A stretch of 64,000 nucleotides of DNA from Pseudomonas fortuita (GTDB lineage Bacteria; Pseudomonadota; Gammaproteobacteria; Pseudomonadales; Pseudomonadaceae), in NCBI RefSeq assembly GCF_026898135.2, contig NZ_CP114035.2:3389501-3453500 (forward strand), written 5' to 3'. Below the pieces are notes generated by a model. It searched no databases. It saw nothing but the letters and a program-made list of their open reading frames with translations, and had not been told where the DNA came from. Of this stretch, positions 42,851 to 51,898 are shown in pieces (within the stretch, counting starts at the first letter, position 1; every line of letters starts with the position of its first letter). The translations under genes were made by a program, and so were the position numbers.

Positions 42851-43870
42851 ATGAGCAACGAAAGCATTAACTGGGACAAGCTGGGTTTCGACTACATCAA
42901 AACCGACAAACGCTACCTGTCCGTATGGCGCAATGGCGAGTGGGACAAAGGCACCCTGACCGACGACAACGTGCTGCACATCAGTGAAGGCTCCACGGCC
43001 CTGCACTACGGCCAGCAATGCTTCGAAGGCCTGAAGGCCTACCGTTGCAAGGACGGCTCGATCAACCTGTTCCGCCCGGACCAGAACGCCGCCCGCATGC
43101 AGCGCAGCTGCGCCCGCCTGCTGATGCCGCATGTGCCGACCGATGTGTTCATCGAAGCGTGCAAGCAAGTGGTCAAGGCCAACGAAAAGTTCGTACCACC
43201 GCACGGCAAAGGCGCCCTGTACCTGCGCCCGTTCGTGATCGGCACCGGTGACAACATTGGCGTGCGCACCGCCCCCGAGTTCATCTTCTCGGTCTTCGCC
43301 ATTCCGGTTGGCTCGTACTTCAAGGGCGGCATGAAGCCGCACAACTTCCAGATTTCCAGCTTTGACCGCGCCGCCCCACAAGGCACCGGCGCCGCCAAGG
43401 TCGGCGGCAACTACGCTGCCAGCCTGCAGCCGGGCGCTGAGGCCAAGAAGGCCAACTTCGCCGACGCCATCTACCTCGATCCGTTGACCCATACCAAGAT
43501 CGAAGAAGTGGGTTCGGCCAACTTCTTCGGCATTACCGCCAACAACGAGTTCGTTACCCCGAAATCGGCCTCGGTACTGCCAGGCATCACCCGCCTGTCG
43601 CTGATGGAACTGGCGCAATCGCGTCTGGGCCTGACCGTGATTGAAGGCGACGTCGAAATCAGCAAGCTGGACCGCTTCATCGAAGCCGGCGCTTGCGGTA
43701 CCGCTGCGGTGATCACCCCGATCGGCGGTATCGAGTACAACGGCAAGCTGCACGTGTTCCACGACCTGGAAAAAGTCGGCCCGGTTACCCAGAAGCTCTA
43801 CAACGAGCTGACCGGCATCCAGAGCGGCGATGTTGAAGCGCCGGCAGGCTGGATCGTCAAGGTGGCCTGA
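42851..43870 (+). CDS. ilvE: Branched-chain amino acid aminotransferase IlvE
   Basis: A 339-residue fold-type IV PLP aminotransferase that interconverts Leu, Ile and Val with their keto acids. Motifs include HYGQQCFEGLKAYR, LYLRPFVIGTG, GGNYAASL with PLP lysine K183 in AAKVGGN, and EVGSANFFGI. Size and sequence fit the longer IlvE subgroup. The ATG at 42851 has GAGG upstream; the frame to 42830 lacks support. A strong terminator follows directly. Confidence 0.95.
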   Translation: MSNESINWDKLGFDYIKTDKRYLSVWRNGEWDKGTLTDDNVLHISEGSTALHYGQQCFEGLKAYRCKDGSINLFRPDQNAARMQRSCARLLMPHVPTDVFIEACKQVVKANEKFVPPHGKGALYLRPFVIGTGDNIGVRTAPEFIFSVFAIPVGSYFKGGMKPHNFQISSFDRAAPQGTGAAKVGGNYAASLQPGAEAKKANFADAIYLDPLTHTKIEEVGSANFFGITANNEFVTPKSASVLPGITRLSLMELAQSRLGLTVIEGDVEISKLDRFIEAGACGTAAVITPIGGIEYNGKLHVFHDLEKVGPVTQKLYNELTGIQSGDVEAPAGWIVKVA

Positions 43871-43890
43871 GCTGTATCAGCTGTATAAGA

Positions 43891-43925
43891 ACGGGGCATG
43901 CCAGCAATGGCATGCCCCGTTTTTG
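43891..43925 (+). terminator. Rho-independent terminator of ilvE
   Basis: ACGGGGCATGCCA and TGGCATGCCCCGT form a perfect 13-base stem with a GCAA loop, followed by TTTTG. It lies 20 bases after the ilvE stop. Confidence 0.93.
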
Positions 43926-43941
43926 TTGGATGACTCACGGT

Positions 43942-44033
43942 CCCTGTGGGAGAGGGTTTACCCGCGGAGCAGGCACCGCGGTGGTTGGCACCGGCTATGC
44001 CGGTGTTCGCGGCTAAAAGCCGCTCCTACAGGG
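43942..44033. repeat. REP inverted pair
   Basis: CCTGTGGGAGAGGGTTTACCCGCG and its opposed partner flank a GGCACCGGCTATGCCGGTG stem, between ilvE and the convergent PACE gene. Confidence 0.8.
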
Positions 44034-44034
44034 T

Positions 44035-44472
44035 CTACAGGGAACGCGCGAGGCGGCGCTGCATCAGCAGGTGCCGGGCTTTATCGAACGCCCAGTTGTA
44101 CAACACGGTGTAGGGCAGAATAATCACGAAAAAGCCCAGCTCTACCATGAACGCCTGCAGCAGCGAGATATCCAGCATCCATGCCGCCACCGGCAGGCAC
44201 CACACTACCAGCCCAGCCTCGAAGCCCAGGCCGTGCACGAAGCGCCCACTGGCCTTCCAGTTGATGCGTTCGGTCTGCACCCAGCGGTCGATCAGCGCGT
44301 TGTAGACCATGTTCCAGAGCATGGCGATAACCGACAGGGTTACCGCCAAGGCACCCGCAGTCGCCAGCGATTTGCCCATCACCCAGGACAACAGCGGTGC
44401 ACACAGCAGCACCGCGAATGCTTCGTAGCCCACGGCGTGCACCAGGCGTTCGGTAAAAGAGACCGTTTTCAT
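44035..44472 (-). CDS. PACE family efflux transporter (AceI-like)
   Basis: A 145-residue protein with four membrane helices arranged as two similar bacterial transmembrane pairs (RLVHAVGYEAFAVLLCAPLLSW and RFVHGLGFEAGLVVWCLPVAAW). The matched RxVHxxGxE motifs are the hallmark of proteobacterial antimicrobial compound efflux proteins, and the first-helix glutamate is needed in AceI. It likely exports biocides or polyamines. The ATG is at 44472. It is divergent from a LysR gene, as in the aceI-aceR pair. Confidence 0.9.
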   Translation of the reverse strand: MKTVSFTERLVHAVGYEAFAVLLCAPLLSWVMGKSLATAGALAVTLSVIAMLWNMVYNALIDRWVQTERINWKASGRFVHGLGFEAGLVVWCLPVAAWMLDISLLQAFMVELGFFVIILPYTVLYNWAFDKARHLLMQRRLARSL

Positions 44473-44514
44473 TGCAAAATCCATCCATTGCGTGATTCGT
44501 GGTTCCCATGTTCT

Positions 44515-44560
44515 TTGATATAACTGATACTCGCGACATAGCTACCATCGGTTTTATCAA
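44515..44560. promoter_or_regulatory. Inverted repeat in the PACE/LysR intergenic region
   Basis: TTGATATAACTGAT (44515-44528) and ATCGGTTTTATCAA (44547-44560) are complementary at 12 of 14 positions and sit in the 92-base gap between the two start codons. This is a likely operator for the divergent LysR protein. Confidence 0.5.
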
Positions 44561-44564
44561 TACC

Positions 44565-45419
44565 ATGCGCTACTCGCCCGAAGCTCTGGTCGCCTTTGTC
44601 GAAGCCGCATCGCTGGGTTCGTTCTCTGCTGCAGCGCGCAAATTGCGCAAAAGCCAATCCACCGTCAGCATCGCCATCGCCAATTTCGAGGCTGACGTAG
44701 GCTGCCCCCTGTTCGACCGTGGCGGCCGCCACCCCACGCTGAACGAAGCGGGCCGGCAGGTGCTGAGCCATGTCGAAGCGATCCTGGACGCCAGCGCCCA
44801 GCTTGATGCCCTGGCGGTCAGGTTGGCGCAGAACGTCGAGGCGCTGGTCTCGGTGGTGATGTCGGACAGCTATAGCGTCACCTTCCAGGGTGCGGTGATG
44901 GCACGCTTCGCCCAGCACTACCCGTACACAGAACTGCGCTGCGGCCCGGCCGAAGACGCCGATGTGATCGAAATGATCCAGCAGGGCCTGGCCCAGGTCG
45001 GCATCCTTGCGACGCAGCCCAGCTACCCCGCCGACGTTGCCGTAGCCCGCTTGCCCGAGCAGGCGGAGTTCGGTGTGTATGTGGCCGGCGGCCACCCGCT
45101 GGCGGGCCTGGAAACGGTGCAAGCGCAACACCTTGAAAACGCACGGCAGCTGTACATCAAGACCTATGCCCCCAGCCTGCACCAAGGCCGCGGCCAGGCC
45201 TGGTCGGCACCGGATTACCTCACTCTGCTGGAGTTTGCCGTGCGCGGATTCGGCTGGGCCGAACTGCCCAGGGCGCTGGTGACACGGTTTGGCAACGAGC
45301 TGGTGGAGTTGCAGATAGCGGGTTACCCGCGCCGGGTGGACATGGATGTAGCCTGGTCGAGCCGGCGGGCGCTGGGGCCGGCAGGGCAATGGCTGGTACG
45401 CCAGATGCTGGGGCAATAG
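44565..45419 (+). CDS. LysR family regulator, likely controlling the PACE gene
   Basis: A 284-residue LysR protein with an N-terminal HTH (LVAFVEAASLGSFSAAARKLRKSQSTVS) and an effector-binding domain. The start is the ATG at 44565 (MRYSPEALVAF); the reading from 44499 would run through the operator. The divergent layout with a PACE efflux gene and a shared inverted repeat suggests an AceR-like activator that senses the efflux substrate. Confidence 0.88.
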   Translation: MRYSPEALVAFVEAASLGSFSAAARKLRKSQSTVSIAIANFEADVGCPLFDRGGRHPTLNEAGRQVLSHVEAILDASAQLDALAVRLAQNVEALVSVVMSDSYSVTFQGAVMARFAQHYPYTELRCGPAEDADVIEMIQQGLAQVGILATQPSYPADVAVARLPEQAEFGVYVAGGHPLAGLETVQAQHLENARQLYIKTYAPSLHQGRGQAWSAPDYLTLLEFAVRGFGWAELPRALVTRFGNELVELQIAGYPRRVDMDVAWSSRRALGPAGQWLVRQMLGQ

Positions 45420-45634
45420 GCCTCTTCCACGTTCTGGATTCGGGGTCCTGGCCCAGGGTAGCGAGCAGCGGCGGGAAGGCGCCCAGCGCTTGCACGCTCG
45501 GGTCCCGGTTTTGGCACTGATGCTTGCGTCAATAATGACTATCGAACAAGGCGATTTCTACTGAGCGGCCCACCTCACTAACCTGGCTCCATCGATTCGA
45601 ACCTGGCGAATCCCCTGCATCCCGGAGCTGCTCG

Positions 45635-45886
45635 ATGACTACCAAGGCCCGCTTCTTCCTCGCTGTCCTGGCCACAACCTGCATGGCTGTACTGGCTGGC
45701 TGTGCCAACCACCCTGAGCTGCGCGCGTACAGCGCCGAAGAAACCCGCCAACTGCAACTGGAAGCGTTGCAGCGCCGCGGTCTGTCCCTGGACGATTACG
45801 AGCAGCAACGGCGGGTGGTCCAGCGTGCCGGCAACCTGCCAGTGGTGACCGAAGTTGCCGATGCAGACCGTTCGACCAAAGGCTGA
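45635..45886 (+). CDS. Small lipoprotein
   Basis: An 83-residue protein with a lipoprotein signal: MTTKARFFLAVLATTCMAVLAGC, lipobox LAGC with C23. The mature part is charged and probably helical (YSAEETRQLQLEALQRRGLSLDDYEQQRR). No function is recognised. GGAG lies nine bases before the ATG. Next to it is an outer-membrane protein gene in the same direction. Confidence 0.75.
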   Translation: MTTKARFFLAVLATTCMAVLAGCANHPELRAYSAEETRQLQLEALQRRGLSLDDYEQQRRVVQRAGNLPVVTEVADADRSTKG

Positions 45887-45967
45887 GTCGGCCACGCTAC
45901 GGTTCCCTCCTTGAACCTGCGCAGGTATGCTCTACCGCTCAACCGCAAGCCTTCCAGGACGGAGACC

Positions 45968-46687
45968 ATGACCAGGCCCTTTCTGTTGCTGAGTGCTGCA
46001 TTGCTATTCAGCCCAGTGCTGCTGGCCCAGCAGATAAAACGCGAACTGGGCGACTTCGACTTCACCCTCGGCACCACACCCTCGCGCAGCATGGCCCAAG
46101 GCCTTATTTCACCCAGTGCCGTCGGTGCATTCCACGGTGGGCTCGACTTCAACCATGCCAGTGGCTGGTACCTGGGCCAGTACGCCCCCAGCATGGGCGT
46201 TACCCCCAACTCGACCCTGCGCCTGGACAGCTACCTGGGCTACAAGCACCATTTCGACAGCAGCCTGGGTTATGAAGTGGGGTTGATCCATTACAGCCAG
46301 CCGACTATCGCAGGCCCCGACAGTTATGCCCTGTACGGCGGCATCTCGGTGCTGGGCAACCGCTTCGGCGGCGCGTTGCGCGACAACCCCGGCAACCGCA
46401 CCGGGACCTTGTTCGCCGACTTTGGCCAACTGCCGCTGTTCGATGTCGACCTCACCGTCAAGCTCGCCCATCATCGCCTGGGCACGCCGTTCACCATTGG
46501 CGACGGCAGCCAGGTAAATGGCTTTTCTGACTGGTCGCTTGAGCTGTCGCGACCCTGGCTTGGTATCGACCTTAACCTGATCTACAGCAACTCCAGCCTC
46601 AGTGGCGGCAGTTGCGATGCGTATTCGGGCATCAATACCTATTGCGACAGCGTGGTCACGCTCAAGGCGCAGCGCAGTTTCTTCTAG
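45968..46687 (+). CDS. Outer membrane protein, TIGR02001-like
   Basis: A 239-residue protein with a signal peptide (about residues 1-20, ending LLAQ) followed by alternating strands and frequent aromatic residues, ending in a C-terminal phenylalanine (QRSFF) as in outer-membrane beta-barrels. It resembles the Gammaproteobacterial TIGR02001 family of unknown function. The start is the ATG at 45968 with GGACGGAG upstream. Confidence 0.75.
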   Translation: MTRPFLLLSAALLFSPVLLAQQIKRELGDFDFTLGTTPSRSMAQGLISPSAVGAFHGGLDFNHASGWYLGQYAPSMGVTPNSTLRLDSYLGYKHHFDSSLGYEVGLIHYSQPTIAGPDSYALYGGISVLGNRFGGALRDNPGNRTGTLFADFGQLPLFDVDLTVKLAHHRLGTPFTIGDGSQVNGFSDWSLELSRPWLGIDLNLIYSNSSLSGGSCDAYSGINTYCDSVVTLKAQRSFF

Positions 46688-46718
46688 CGCCTCAATGTCC
46701 TGACCACAGCCTCCGGCG

Positions 46719-47129
46719 CTAAAGCGCTGCCACAGCTTCGATTTCCACCAACATGCCATCCAGCGCCAGGCGCGGTACCGGGATCAGTGTGCAGGTCGGT
46801 TTCATGTGTGGGCCCCAGGCCCTGTCGGCTTCGGCCACCCATTGGCGCAAGCGCGCTTCGGAGTGCTCGACAATGAGCAGGGTCAGCTTGAATACCTGGG
46901 CCAGGCTGGCGCCTCTGGACGCCAGGGCCAGCTCAACGTTCGCCAGCGCCTGACGGGCCTGTTCGGCAAACAATGGCGATAACCGGCCGTTGCTGTCCTC
47001 CCCGCCCTGGCCGGCGATGAACAGCAGGCGGCTGCCAGCGCGCACTTCGGCGACATGGGAATAGGCATTGCCACTGGGGTCGTACAGGCCCTCAGGGTTG
47101 CCAAGCTGGAATGCGGTTGTTTGGGTCAT
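46719..47129 (-). CDS. RidA/YjgF family protein
   Basis: A 136-residue Rid-family protein with the typical fold segments (SRLLFIAGQGGEDSNG, ALANVELALASRGASLAQVFKLTLLI and the C-terminal VEIEAVAAL). The classical RidA catalytic arginine is not obvious; PTCTLIPVPRLA lies in its place, so imine deaminase activity is not certain. It converges on the outer-membrane protein gene. Confidence 0.85.
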   Translation of the reverse strand: MTQTTAFQLGNPEGLYDPSGNAYSHVAEVRAGSRLLFIAGQGGEDSNGRLSPLFAEQARQALANVELALASRGASLAQVFKLTLLIVEHSEARLRQWVAEADRAWGPHMKPTCTLIPVPRLALDGMLVEIEAVAAL

Positions 47130-47229
47130 GACAAGGCCTCACTCGGTTGAAAGAGCGGAGCAGTATCGGACCTTGAGTTAACTTGAGGTCAAGGGCGCAG
47201 AGCGCGCCCTGCGCCTGACGCTGGCGCGG

Positions 47230-47442
47230 TCATTTTTCCTGCAGCACTGCCCTGCCCTTCACCGCCCGCGGCCCACGCCAGGCCCAGAACAACAACCCAG
47301 GGAAGGGTGCGTAGACCACGAATACGACCCACAGCATCTTGCGCTCGGCGCGCCGATCACTGCCGATGATGTGCCAGATGGCCCAGATTTCCAGCAGGAT
47401 GACCAAGGCTGCGATGATGATCCAGATCGTTCCTGTTTCCAT
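47230..47442 (-). CDS. PLDc_N-domain small membrane protein
   Basis: A 70-residue protein with two hydrophobic segments around a charged turn: METGTIWIIIAALVILLEIWAIWHI, then DRRAERKMLWVVFVVYAPFPGLLFW. This is the phospholipase-D-nuclease N-terminal (PLDc_N) membrane hairpin without the enzyme part. The ATG at 47442 has GGGAGAG upstream. Function unknown. Confidence 0.8.
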   Translation of the reverse strand: METGTIWIIIAALVILLEIWAIWHIIGSDRRAERKMLWVVFVVYAPFPGLLFWAWRGPRAVKGRAVLQEK

Positions 47443-47518
47443 AACCACTCTCCCGTTTGGCATGTAATGCGTTGGGTTGCTAGTCGCGCTGAGGGTTCAG
47501 ATTGATTTGATCACGGGC

Positions 47519-47596
47519 TCTGTGGGCGCGAGCGCTTCCTGCGAAGCAGGCTGCACAGTGGATGGCACGGGCTTCGCCCGTTTTCGCGGTCCCACA
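47519..47596. repeat. Divergent REP pair
   Basis: TCTGTGGGCGCGAGCGCTTCCTGCG and an opposed TTTTCGCGGTCCCACA flank a GGCACGGGCTTCGCCCG stem. The copies are less conserved than others in the window. Confidence 0.65.
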
Positions 47597-47635
47597 ATGA
47601 CCACGATAGCCTATAGATTTACGAGGTGAATGCCC

Positions 47636-48106
47636 TCAATGCTGCGCAGCCTTCTCCAGCGCCGCCTTCAACGCTGCGGCATCGGCAAAAGACTGCTGGC
47701 TCACCAGCACGCCCTGCTGCAGTTGCAACCACTGCACCTGGCCATCCTGCCCGGAATAACGGCTGGCCACGCGCCCGTCCCGGTCGAGCAGCACCCGGTA
47801 GGTGTAATCGCGCATGGCGGGGATGGCGAACAGCTTGCTGATCAGCGCCGGCATGCGCTGGATATCGGCAACAAATACGGCATCGCGCGCCTCGAGGTAG
47901 CCCTTGGGCTGCTGGGCCAGCGCCGCCTTGACCAACTTGGCACCGTCCATGTCGCGGGCCACCAGCAGAATGTGCGTGCTGTTATCGAGGCTGTAGGCTT
48001 GATCATGCTGGTCGAGCAGCGTCCATGGGGCCAGCTTCTCGCCCGGCTCCAGGGCATTGGCCAGCAGTGGAAGCAGGCTGAACAACAGGGCAATGGCGTA
48101 CTTCAT
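47636..48106 (-). CDS. Periplasmic thioredoxin-fold-like protein
   Basis: A 156-residue protein with a signal peptide (MKYAIALLFSLLPLLANA) and a YtfJ/peroxiredoxin-like pattern: GEKLAPWTLLDQHDQAYSL, then THILLVARDMDGAKLV and YRVLLDRDGRVASRYSGQDG. It has no cysteine, so it cannot act as a thiol enzyme. Function unknown. It is divergent from the AraC-type regulator gene. Confidence 0.7.
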   Translation of the reverse strand: MKYAIALLFSLLPLLANALEPGEKLAPWTLLDQHDQAYSLDNSTHILLVARDMDGAKLVKAALAQQPKGYLEARDAVFVADIQRMPALISKLFAIPAMRDYTYRVLLDRDGRVASRYSGQDGQVQWLQLQQGVLVSQQSFADAAALKAALEKAAQH

Positions 48107-48264
48107 CTAGGGCGTCCTCAGTGGCAGTGGGCAGCATGGCGGCAATGGGCCAAGGCAGACAGGTTGCCTGAACACGACCTGAAATACGACACGCCCACCC
48201 GGGACATTGTCTTTCCCCCGGCCACCGGCCACACTCTGGGACCAGCCAGGAAGCGGAGTCCAGA

Positions 48265-49272
48265 GTGCCCACGCCACGACAGTTCAGCAAGAAGACCAGC
48301 ACCAGCAACATGCTGCGGCTCAAAACCAGCAGCGCCAATGCCCAGGCGCCTTACCGGGTCGACTTCGTCCTGCTCGAACACTTCTCGATGGCCAGCTTCA
48401 CCGTTGCCATGGACGTGCTGGTCACGGCTAACCTGCTACGCGCCGACAGTTTTCAATTCACCCCACTGTCGATGGAGGGCGACCGGGTAACCAGCGACCT
48501 GGGGTTGGAGCTGGTCGCCACCGAGCTGTCCGCCGGGGCGCTGAAGGCGCTGGACCTGCTGGTGATCTGTGGCGGCTTGCGCACGCCTCTGAAGTACCCT
48601 GAACTCGACCGCCTGCTGGACGACTGCGCCGCCCACGGCATGGCCCTGGGCGGCCTGTGGAACGGTGCCTGGTTTCTTGGCCGCGCCGGGGTGCTGGACG
48701 ACTATGGCTGCAGTATCCACCCCGAGCAGCGCGCCAGCCTGTCGGAGCGCAGCCCGCAAACACGCATCACGCCGGCCAGTTTCACCCTCGACCGCGACCG
48801 CCTCAGCGCCGCCAGCCCCAATGGCGCCATGGAGCTGATGCTGGGCTTGGTGCGCCGGCTGTATGGTGACGGGCTGGCCGAAGGCGTGGAGGAAATCCTG
48901 TCGTTCTCCGGGGCTCGCTACCGCCAGGTTGGCCCGGGGGCGAAGAAATCCATGAGCCTGCACCTGCGCACCATCGTCGAGCTGATGGAAAACAACCTGG
49001 AAGAAACCCTCAGCCTGGATCAGCTGGCCGCCTACAGCGGGCGCTCGCGCCGGCAGATCGACCGCCTGTTCCAGGCTCAGTTGGGCACCTCGCCACGGCG
49101 CTACTACATGGAGTTGCGCATCACCAAAAGCCGCCGGCTGCTGCAGTATTCGGACCTGTCGGTGATGGACGTTGCAGTGGCCTGCGGGTTTGTTTCCGTG
49201 TCGCACTTCAGCAAGTGCTATGCGGCATATTTCGGCTACCCGCCGTCGCGCGAGCAACGGCTGGGCGAGTAA
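48265..49272 (+). CDS. GlxA-type AraC family regulator (DJ-1/PfpI + AraC HTH)
   Basis: A 335-residue regulator with an N-terminal DJ-1/PfpI-like domain (VDFVLLEHFSMASFTVAMDVL...LDLLVICGGLRTP...LGGLWNGAWFLGRAGVLD) and a C-terminal AraC pair of HTH motifs (LSLDQLAAYSGRSRRQIDRLFQ and DVAVACGFVSVSHFSKCYAAYFG). Relatives in Pseudomonas (GbdR, CdhR, ArgR types) sense betaine, carnitine or arginine. The nucleophile position of true PfpI enzymes is replaced, so this is a sensor. GTG at 48265 with GGAG upstream is used; ATG 48310 is an alternative. Confidence 0.88.
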   Translation: MPTPRQFSKKTSTSNMLRLKTSSANAQAPYRVDFVLLEHFSMASFTVAMDVLVTANLLRADSFQFTPLSMEGDRVTSDLGLELVATELSAGALKALDLLVICGGLRTPLKYPELDRLLDDCAAHGMALGGLWNGAWFLGRAGVLDDYGCSIHPEQRASLSERSPQTRITPASFTLDRDRLSAASPNGAMELMLGLVRRLYGDGLAEGVEEILSFSGARYRQVGPGAKKSMSLHLRTIVELMENNLEETLSLDQLAAYSGRSRRQIDRLFQAQLGTSPRRYYMELRITKSRRLLQYSDLSVMDVAVACGFVSVSHFSKCYAAYFGYPPSREQRLGE

Positions 49273-49279
49273 ACGGCGT

Positions 49280-49951
49280 TCAGGCGCGGATATAGCGCAA
49301 TACTGCGTCACAAATCATGGCTTTGTGGCGCAGCTTGACCTGGTCATCAGACAGGTCAATCTGGAAGATCTCGCCAAAGGTGTGGCGGTTGGACACCCGG
49401 TAGAAACAGAACGAGCTCATCAGCATGTGCAGGTCGATAACCTCGATACCGGTGCGGAACACACCTTCCTGCACGCCACGGTGCAGTGTGTTGCCCAGGG
49501 CCTCGAGCACCAGGCTGCTCATTTCACGGATCGCCGGCGACTGCTTGACGTACTCGCCGTAATGGATGTTTTCGGTGCAGATGATCCGCACGAAATCGAC
49601 GTTGCGGTCATGGTGATCGAAGGTGAACTCCACCAGCCGGCGGATCGCCTGCTCAGCCGGCAACGACTCCAGGTCCAGGCTCTGCTCGGTCTTGCGGATA
49701 TCGCCGTACAGCTTCACCAGGCACTCGCAGTACAGCTGCTCCTTGCTGCCGAAGTAGTAGTAGATCATGCGCTTGGAGGTAGCGGTACGCTCGGCGATGG
49801 CGTCGACACGTGCGCCGGCCAGCCCTTGCTGGACAAACTCGTTGATGGCCGCCTGGAGGATGTCCTCGCGCGTTTTCTCGGGGTTGTTCTTGCGCGTTTT
49901 GCGCGCCCCCCCGGTTTCAGGCTGGCCAAGGCTCACTACGGAATCACTCAT
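49280..49951 (-). CDS. TetR family transcriptional regulator
   Basis: A 223-residue TetR protein with an N-terminal HTH (REDILQAAINEFVQQGLAGARVDAIAERTATSKRMIYYYFGSKEQLY) after a basic, unstructured start, and an all-helical ligand domain. It is convergent with the GlxA-type regulator gene and divergent from an EamA exporter gene that it may control. The ATG at 49951 is used instead of the GTG at 49957. Confidence 0.9.
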   Translation of the reverse strand: MSDSVVSLGQPETGGARKTRKNNPEKTREDILQAAINEFVQQGLAGARVDAIAERTATSKRMIYYYFGSKEQLYCECLVKLYGDIRKTEQSLDLESLPAEQAIRRLVEFTFDHHDRNVDFVRIICTENIHYGEYVKQSPAIREMSSLVLEALGNTLHRGVQEGVFRTGIEVIDLHMLMSSFCFYRVSNRHTFGEIFQIDLSDDQVKLRHKAMICDAVLRYIRA

Positions 49952-50121
49952 ACCCACTCACAGGCTACTTATTGGAATAGCAGGGATTATCCGTGAGCGC
50001 GGCCATGCAGGGAAGCACGCTGTTGGTCGAGTAGCCATAATGCATCGCGGCTGGCCGGCCTTGATATTGCGCCCTGCAACCCGCTAGCCTGCCTGCCCCT
50101 GCCATGGATGGACCCTGCCTC

Positions 50122-51006
50122 ATGCAACCACGCGATCTCGCCGCCTACCTGTTCCTGGCCATAGCCTGGGGCTTTTCGTTCCTGGTGTTGCTCAAGGTGG
50201 TGCATGCCTTTGGCTGGGTGGGCGCGGTCAGCCTGCGGGCACTGATTGCCAGCGGCACCCTGGCGCTCCTGGCAGCCCTGCTAGGCCGCCCAATGCGCCT
50301 GCGCCCGCTGCTGGTACCCTTGCTGGTGGTGGGGGCGACCACGGTGGCCGGGCAACTGATCGGCATGTCGTACGCCACCCCACGCATCGGCACCGCGATG
50401 GCAGCTATTTTTGTCGCCACCATTCCGCTGTTCTCGATGCTGATCGGGCGGATCTGGGGCCTGGAGAAAATCACCCTGCAAGGCCTGGCCGGGCTGCTGC
50501 TGGGCATTGCCGGCATCGCCATCCTGGTCGGTTTTCCGGCCCGGCCGATTGATGACGACTTCATCCACGGCTGCATAGCGTCGCTGCTGGGCGCCATCAG
50601 CGCCGCCTACGGCAGCAATTACGCCAGCCTGCACCTGCGCGGCCAGGACCCGTGGACGGTCACCGGCGGCGCGTTCCTGGCTGGCGGGTTGATGACCCTG
50701 CCGCTGTTGCTGGTAGTTCCCGTGCCCAGCGTGCCACAGGCAAGCGACTGGCTTTACCTGTTGATTAGCGGCGCAGTGATGAGCGCGACCACCTACGTAC
50801 TGTACTTTGGCCTGGTGGCACGTATCGGTGCCACCCGCGCCATCAGCGTGGAGTTCGTGGTCACCCTGGTGGCAGTGCTGGTCGGCGCGGTGTTCCTCAA
50901 TGAAGCCCTGAGCCTGTTGCAGGCAGCGGGAGGCCTGGTAATTCTGCTTGGTTGCATGCTGGTGCTGGGCCTGCTGCCAGGGCGCGTGCGGCGCCTGCCC
51001 AGCTAG
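50122..51006 (+). CDS. EamA/DMT family transporter
   Basis: A 294-residue inner-membrane protein with about ten hydrophobic segments in two EamA repeats (AYLFLAIAWGFSFLVLLKV and the second from GCIASLLGAISAAYGSNYASL). Family signatures include AIFVATIPLFSMLIG and RAISVEFVVTLVAVLVGAVFLNE. Such proteins export metabolites or amino acids. ATG 50122 and ATG 50104 are both possible starts; neither has a clear ribosome site. Confidence 0.87.
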   Translation: MQPRDLAAYLFLAIAWGFSFLVLLKVVHAFGWVGAVSLRALIASGTLALLAALLGRPMRLRPLLVPLLVVGATTVAGQLIGMSYATPRIGTAMAAIFVATIPLFSMLIGRIWGLEKITLQGLAGLLLGIAGIAILVGFPARPIDDDFIHGCIASLLGAISAAYGSNYASLHLRGQDPWTVTGGAFLAGGLMTLPLLLVVPVPSVPQASDWLYLLISGAVMSATTYVLYFGLVARIGATRAISVEFVVTLVAVLVGAVFLNEALSLLQAAGGLVILLGCMLVLGLLPGRVRRLPS

Positions 51007-51013
51007 CGCCGGC

Positions 51014-51898
51014 TCAGTCGCGCTGGGCGGTGTCGTGCGTCGGTGGCGGCGTCAGGTGCAGCACGCGGTTACGCCCGCCTTCGGCCAACAGGTAGCCGCC
51101 CTTGCCGTCCGCCACGATCGACTGCGGCGCCTTGAGGAAGGTCAGCATGGTGTGCTGGACGCCGTCAGCGTCGATGAGCAACAAGCGTGCGCGGTGGGTG
51201 TTGTCTTCGCTGACCCACAGGCCACGCGGGTCACAGAACAGAAAGGTAGGGTTGCGCAACCCCTCGGCCACAACCGGGTCCTGGCCATCGTCGGACAGGG
51301 CGCGAACCTTGCCATTGGCTTTTTCGGTGTACAGCAAGCGGCCGTCGTTACAGCGGGCAAGGCCTTCGGTTTCGGTCAGGCCGGAACGCAGCACTTCAAG
51401 CTGGCCGCTGGCCCAGTCATAACGCATCAAGCGGCCATTGCCCTTGCGGTCTTCGATGGCATACAGGTGTTCGCCGTCGTTCCACAGCCCCTGCACGCTT
51501 TCACCGTCGAACAGGTGGGTAACCTGACCATGGCGGGCCAGGCTCACCGGCGCCTGACCGCCTTCCTGGCTGAACACCCAACCGCCTTGTGCCGCGACCA
51601 TGCCGTCGGGCTTCGACAGGCTGTCGATAACCACTACGCGGTCGCCTGTCGCGGTGATCTTGAGGATGCTGCCTCGGCCATCATCCAGTTCGCGGCTGAC
51701 CAGCAGGCTGCCATCCGCTTGCGGCAACAACGATGCGGCCTTGGCCACATCACGATGCAGCACCTGGACATCCCAACCAGCGGCAGCCTGGACCGGGTAG
51801 AAACTCTGCCAGGCGAAAAAACCCAAGGTGGCGGCGAGCAAACCGGTAGTGGCAGTCAGGGCGATGCGGGCGCTGCGTTGGCGCAGGAATTGCGGCAT
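51014..51898 (-). CDS. SMP-30/NHL-type beta-propeller protein, membrane anchored
   Basis: A 294-residue protein with an N-terminal hydrophobic anchor (about residues 12-29) and a six-bladed propeller of the gluconolactonase/SMP-30 or strictosidine-synthase-like kind (DGSLLVSRELDDGRGSILKI, DGMVAAQGGWVFS, ETEGLARCNDGRLLYTEK, VADGKGGYLLAEGG). The metal-binding residues of true lactonases are not certain. GAGGAG lies upstream of the ATG. Substrate unknown. Confidence 0.78.
   Translation of the reverse strand: MPQFLRQRSARIALTATTGLLAATLGFFAWQSFYPVQAAAGWDVQVLHRDVAKAASLLPQADGSLLVSRELDDGRGSILKITATGDRVVVIDSLSKPDGMVAAQGGWVFSQEGGQAPVSLARHGQVTHLFDGESVQGLWNDGEHLYAIEDRKGNGRLMRYDWASGQLEVLRSGLTETEGLARCNDGRLLYTEKANGKVRALSDDGQDPVVAEGLRNPTFLFCDPRGLWVSEDNTHRARLLLIDADGVQHTMLTFLKAPQSIVADGKGGYLLAEGGRNRVLHLTPPPTHDTAQRD

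Noticed and set aside
45512..45527. Sigma-54-like TGGCAC...TTGC upstream of the small lipoprotein gene
   Set aside because: GG and GC are eleven bases apart instead of ten; sigma-54 promoters do not tolerate that spacing.
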